From: Verrucomicrobiales bacterium
Lineage (GTDB): Bacteria > Verrucomicrobiota > Verrucomicrobiia > Limisphaerales > Palsa-1400
Direction of reading: 5' to 3'
DNA: 7,602 nt
NCBI GenBank assembly: GCA_028293405.1
Contig: JAQGOW010000337.1
Coordinates: forward strand, 1-7,602
Under the pieces are notes generated by a model. The model did no database searches, was not told the origin of the DNA, and worked only from the letters and a program-made list of their open reading frames with translations. Positions 6,523-7,602 of the stretch are shown piece after piece. The translations under genes were made by a program, and so were the position numbers. Position 1 is the first letter of the stretch, and every line of letters begins with the position of its first letter.

Positions 6523-7077
6523 ATGACCACCCCCGGTCCAAATCCCGATTGGCTCTCTTGCACCTGCACCGCTTGTTCCGGGAAGCTCGATTTCCGCAGA
6601 GAACAAGAAGGCACCCTCATCGAATGTCCTCACTGCCTCAAGCCCACCGTCCTGTATATGCCCGGATCACAAATGCAATCATCACAATCGGGCTCCGTCC
6701 CGCCGCTGATCGGCCGGCACGAAATCATCACCACCACCGGCAACGAAATCGCCGGTCACAACATCGAAGCATATTTAGGAGTAGTACGCGGAGTCGTCGT
6801 CCGTTCGCCCGACATCCTGCAAGGCGTCCTCGGCGGCCTCAAATCCATTGTCGGCGGCAACATCGAAACCTACGCCCGGGTCTGCGACGAAACTCGCCAA
6901 CAAGCTTTCGACCGCATGGTCCTGCACGCGCGCCAACTCAACGCCAACGCCGTCATCGGTTTCCGCTACGACGCCACTGAATTCTCCCCCGGAATCACTG
7001 AAGTCCTCGCCTACGGCACCGCCGTCCGCCTCCGCCAGACCGAAACGATCCCGCGCAGGCTGAACACTGAACACTGA
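6523..7077 (+). CDS. Zinc-ribbon plus YbjQ/DUF74 (UPF0145) fusion protein
   Basis: A 184-residue predicted soluble protein. The N-terminus (about 10-45) has two Cys pairs, C15-x2-C18 and C35-x2-C38 (in ACSGK and ECPHCLKP), the layout of a small zinc ribbon. A short Ser/Gln/Gly linker (47-60) follows. Residues 66-172 match the YbjQ/DUF74 family, for example EIAGHNIEAYLGVVRGVVV, GGLKSIVGGNIETY, ARQLNANAVIGFRYD and the closing AYGTAVRL. YbjQ proteins alone are about 105 aa and their cellular role is not established, so no reaction is assigned. The ribbon could bind metal, nucleic acid or a partner protein. The last residues, LNTEH, and the stop codon are encoded by a 7-bp tandem repeat, so the tail is probably not under strong constraint. 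ATG at 6523 is the first suitable start; there is no Shine-Dalgarno sequence. It is separated from the serA-parvulin unit by a terminator and is probably transcribed on its own. Confidence 0.9.
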   Translation: MTTPGPNPDWLSCTCTACSGKLDFRREQEGTLIECPHCLKPTVLYMPGSQMQSSQSGSVPPLIGRHEIITTTGNEIAGHNIEAYLGVVRGVVVRSPDILQGVLGGLKSIVGGNIETYARVCDETRQQAFDRMVLHARQLNANAVIGFRYDATEFSPGITEVLAYGTAVRLRQTETIPRRLNTEH

Positions 7078-7090
7078 ACACTGATTACTG
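7060..7090. repeat. Heptamer tandem repeat (CTGAACA) overlapping a gene end
   Basis: CTGAACA occurs three times in a row (7060-7080), followed by a degenerate CTGATTA (7081-7087) and CTG. The array supplies the last five codons and the TGA stop (7075-7077) of the ybjQ-like gene. Because the unit is not a multiple of three, gain or loss of one copy would change the C-terminal tail. Confidence 0.85.
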
Positions 7091-7166
7091 CCCCCTTCAA
7101 CTTCCGTGCCACCGACCCACTCCCGCCGCTTTTTACCGTAAAAAAGTGCAGTTTCCGTCTTTCCTC

Positions 7167-7189
7167 TCTCTCCTGTCTCTCCTGTCTCT
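7167..7189. repeat. Nonamer tandem repeat in a pyrimidine tract
   Basis: TCTCTCCTG occurs twice in tandem (7167-7175, 7176-7184) followed by a partial TCTCT (7185-7189). It lies within a pyrimidine-rich stretch from about 7152 to 7189. It is probably a replication-slippage product with no assigned role. Confidence 0.75.
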
Positions 7190-7254
7190 ACAGTTTTTGC
7201 CAGATTAGCTACTTACCGCCACAATTTGCCCGTTGCACCCGTTGTGCAGCCGAC

Positions 7255-7281
7255 ACTTCAGGCTATAACCAGGCCTGAAGT
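7255..7281. repeat. Hairpin-forming inverted repeat
   Basis: ACTTCAGGC (7255-7263) pairs perfectly with GCCTGAAGT (7273-7281) around a nine-base loop, TATAACCAG. No U-tract follows, so a role as intrinsic terminator for the plus strand is unlikely. It lies directly before the degenerate TGAA-type heptamers. Confidence 0.65.
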
Positions 7282-7297
7282 CCGAAACTCGGAATCT

Positions 7298-7318
7298 TGA
7301 AATCTGAAGTCTGAAATT
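7298..7318. repeat. Degenerate heptamer repeat (TGAARTY)
   Basis: Three consecutive seven-base units TGAAATC, TGAAGTC and TGAAATT lie at 7298-7318. The same TGAAGTC also occurs at 7276-7282. Unit length and TGAA start are shared with the CTGAACA array at 7060-7087. Confidence 0.6.
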
Positions 7319-7370
7319 TGTATTTATGTCCACCGAAGCTCGCTCTGCCTGCAGATATCCGCGAACGAAC

Positions 7371-7404
7371 TTGCACCCGTTTGCAGGCTTTGCAGTCGTT
7401 TGCA
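7371..7404. repeat. Four TTGCA motifs phased at about one helical turn
   Basis: TTGCA starts at 7371, 7381, 7390 and 7400, spacings of 10, 9 and 10 bases; the last three are TTTGCA. Read on the minus strand the units are TGCAAA-type. Regular spacing close to the DNA turn would present each motif on the same face of the helix, as in iteron or cooperative operator arrays. Function is not shown by the sequence. Confidence 0.65.
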
Positions 7405-7451
7405 CCTAATTAAAAACCTCGAGACAGAATATGCAGCTAAAATGACCAATT

Positions 7452-7602
7452 ATGAGTAATTCGAACCAAAAATTTAAATTTTTCCCCGTTGTTTCCACAA
7501 CCTCGCGAATCGGCAAAACCACAATAAAACTGGCGATACCATTAGCGTTGCGGCATCTTGCACGGACTTTTATGGCTACTTTTTCCGTGGCAAGACTCCG
7601 TA
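7452..7602 (+). CDS. Possible start of a gene running off the right edge (uncertain)
   Basis: From ATG at 7452 a frame stays open for 50 codons to the window edge, beginning MSNSNQKFKFFPVV. I do not recognise a family. There is no Shine-Dalgarno sequence, although several real genes here also lack one. Another ATG in the same frame lies at 7572. Two other frames are also open at the edge: a second plus frame from about 7479, and a minus frame ending at the stop complementary to 7406-7408. Coding here, and its strand, are therefore undecided. Confidence 0.22.
   Translation, partial: MSNSNQKFKFFPVVSTTSRIGKTTIKLAIPLALRHLARTFMATFSVARLR
7468..7483. repeat. 16-bp perfect AT-only palindrome
   Basis: AAAAATTTAAATTTTT at 7468-7483 is its own reverse complement and contains only A and T, in a window that is otherwise moderately GC-rich. 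It is 64 bases downstream of the phased TTGCA motifs. It could be a protein-binding site, an easily melted segment, or part of a promoter region. Confidence 0.7.

Larger units (their letters stand above)
7233..7381. repeat. Direct repeat pair TTGCACCCGTT
   Basis: TTGCACCCGTT is present at 7233-7243 and again at 7371-7381. Both copies are followed within two bases by TGCAG (GTGCAG at 7245-7249 region, TGCAG at 7382-7386). The copies are 138 bases apart in the same orientation, and the second starts the phased TTGCA row. Confidence 0.7.
7078..7451. other. Repeat-rich intergenic region without a recognisable gene
   Basis: No frame on either strand shows a family signature. A minus-strand frame at 7205-7405 is built largely from the repeats listed separately. 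The region holds a nonamer repeat, a hairpin, a degenerate heptamer repeat, a direct repeat of TTGCACCCGTT and a row of TTGCA motifs. No tRNA cloverleaf, terminator with U-tract, or convincing promoter was found. Confidence 0.6.

Noticed and set aside
6299..6526. Plus-strand frame of 75 codons between the parvulin and ybjQ-like genes
   Set aside because: It starts inside the terminator hairpin, runs through the palindrome and low-complexity stretch, and shows no domain.
6549..6980. Plus-strand Arg/His-rich frame of 143 codons
   Set aside because: Out-of-frame shadow of the zinc-ribbon-YbjQ gene.
7130..7144. TTTTTAC/GTAAAAA inverted repeat as a possible terminator
   Set aside because: The arms are separated by one base and are almost all A/T, so a stable RNA hairpin is not expected and no U-tract follows.
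7371..7404. CRISPR-like or integrase attachment array
   Set aside because: Units of five to six bases with 3-5 base gaps are far too short for CRISPR, and no integrase or tRNA gene is visible.
7205..7405. Minus-strand frame of 66 codons
   Set aside because: Its sequence comes largely from the hairpin, heptamer repeats and TTGCA row, so the reading is probably accidental.
7491..7500. DnaA-box-like GTTTCCACA near the AT-only palindrome and TTGCA row, suggesting a replication origin
   Set aside because: Only one box with seven of nine matches to TTATCCACA, no dnaA, dnaN or plasmid replication gene in view, and the TTGCA motifs are not a known iteron.

Overview
The window reads as a compact stretch of ordinary bacterial chromosome of moderately high GC. 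Protein composition and the style of the intergenic repeats suggest a Verrucomicrobiota-like organism (Limisphaerales/Pedosphaera type). This is inferred from general resemblance, as no rRNA or phylogenetic marker is present. Only one of the seven clear genes (the lipoprotein at 1494) has an obvious Shine-Dalgarno sequence.

Layout. The 5' end holds most of an NADP-type isocitrate dehydrogenase gene on the minus strand (1-1292); its last few codons lie outside the window. A divergent intergenic region (1293-1493) carries a plausible icd promoter and a 9-bp inverted repeat. To its right, all recognised genes are on the plus strand: a glycine-zipper/YXWGXW lipoprotein (1494-2207); two overlapping multi-pass membrane proteins of unknown function (2322-2978 and 2962-3519); D-3-phosphoglycerate dehydrogenase serA (3590-5188); and an exported parvulin-type peptidyl-prolyl isomerase (5225-6265). 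The last two are probably co-transcribed and end at a strong intrinsic terminator (6291-6325). After a gap with an 18-20 bp inverted repeat and a pyrimidine-rich stretch comes a zinc-ribbon plus YbjQ/DUF74 fusion protein (6523-7077). Its stop codon lies inside a 7-bp tandem repeat.

The last 525 bases have no confidently identified gene. They are dense in short repeats: heptamer and nonamer tandem repeats, a 9-bp-stem hairpin, a TTGCACCCGTT direct repeat, a row of TTGCA motifs spaced about one DNA turn apart, and a 16-bp AT-only palindrome. A 50-codon frame runs off the right edge and may or may not be a gene.

Functionally this is housekeeping: TCA-cycle flux (Icd), serine biosynthesis from glycolysis (SerA), and envelope maintenance (lipoprotein, parvulin, membrane pair). 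I see no mobile element, CRISPR, RNA gene or defence system, and no convincing new system. The points most worth a second look are the phased TTGCA array and its repeat-rich surroundings, the zinc-ribbon-YbjQ fusion, and the coupled membrane pair.
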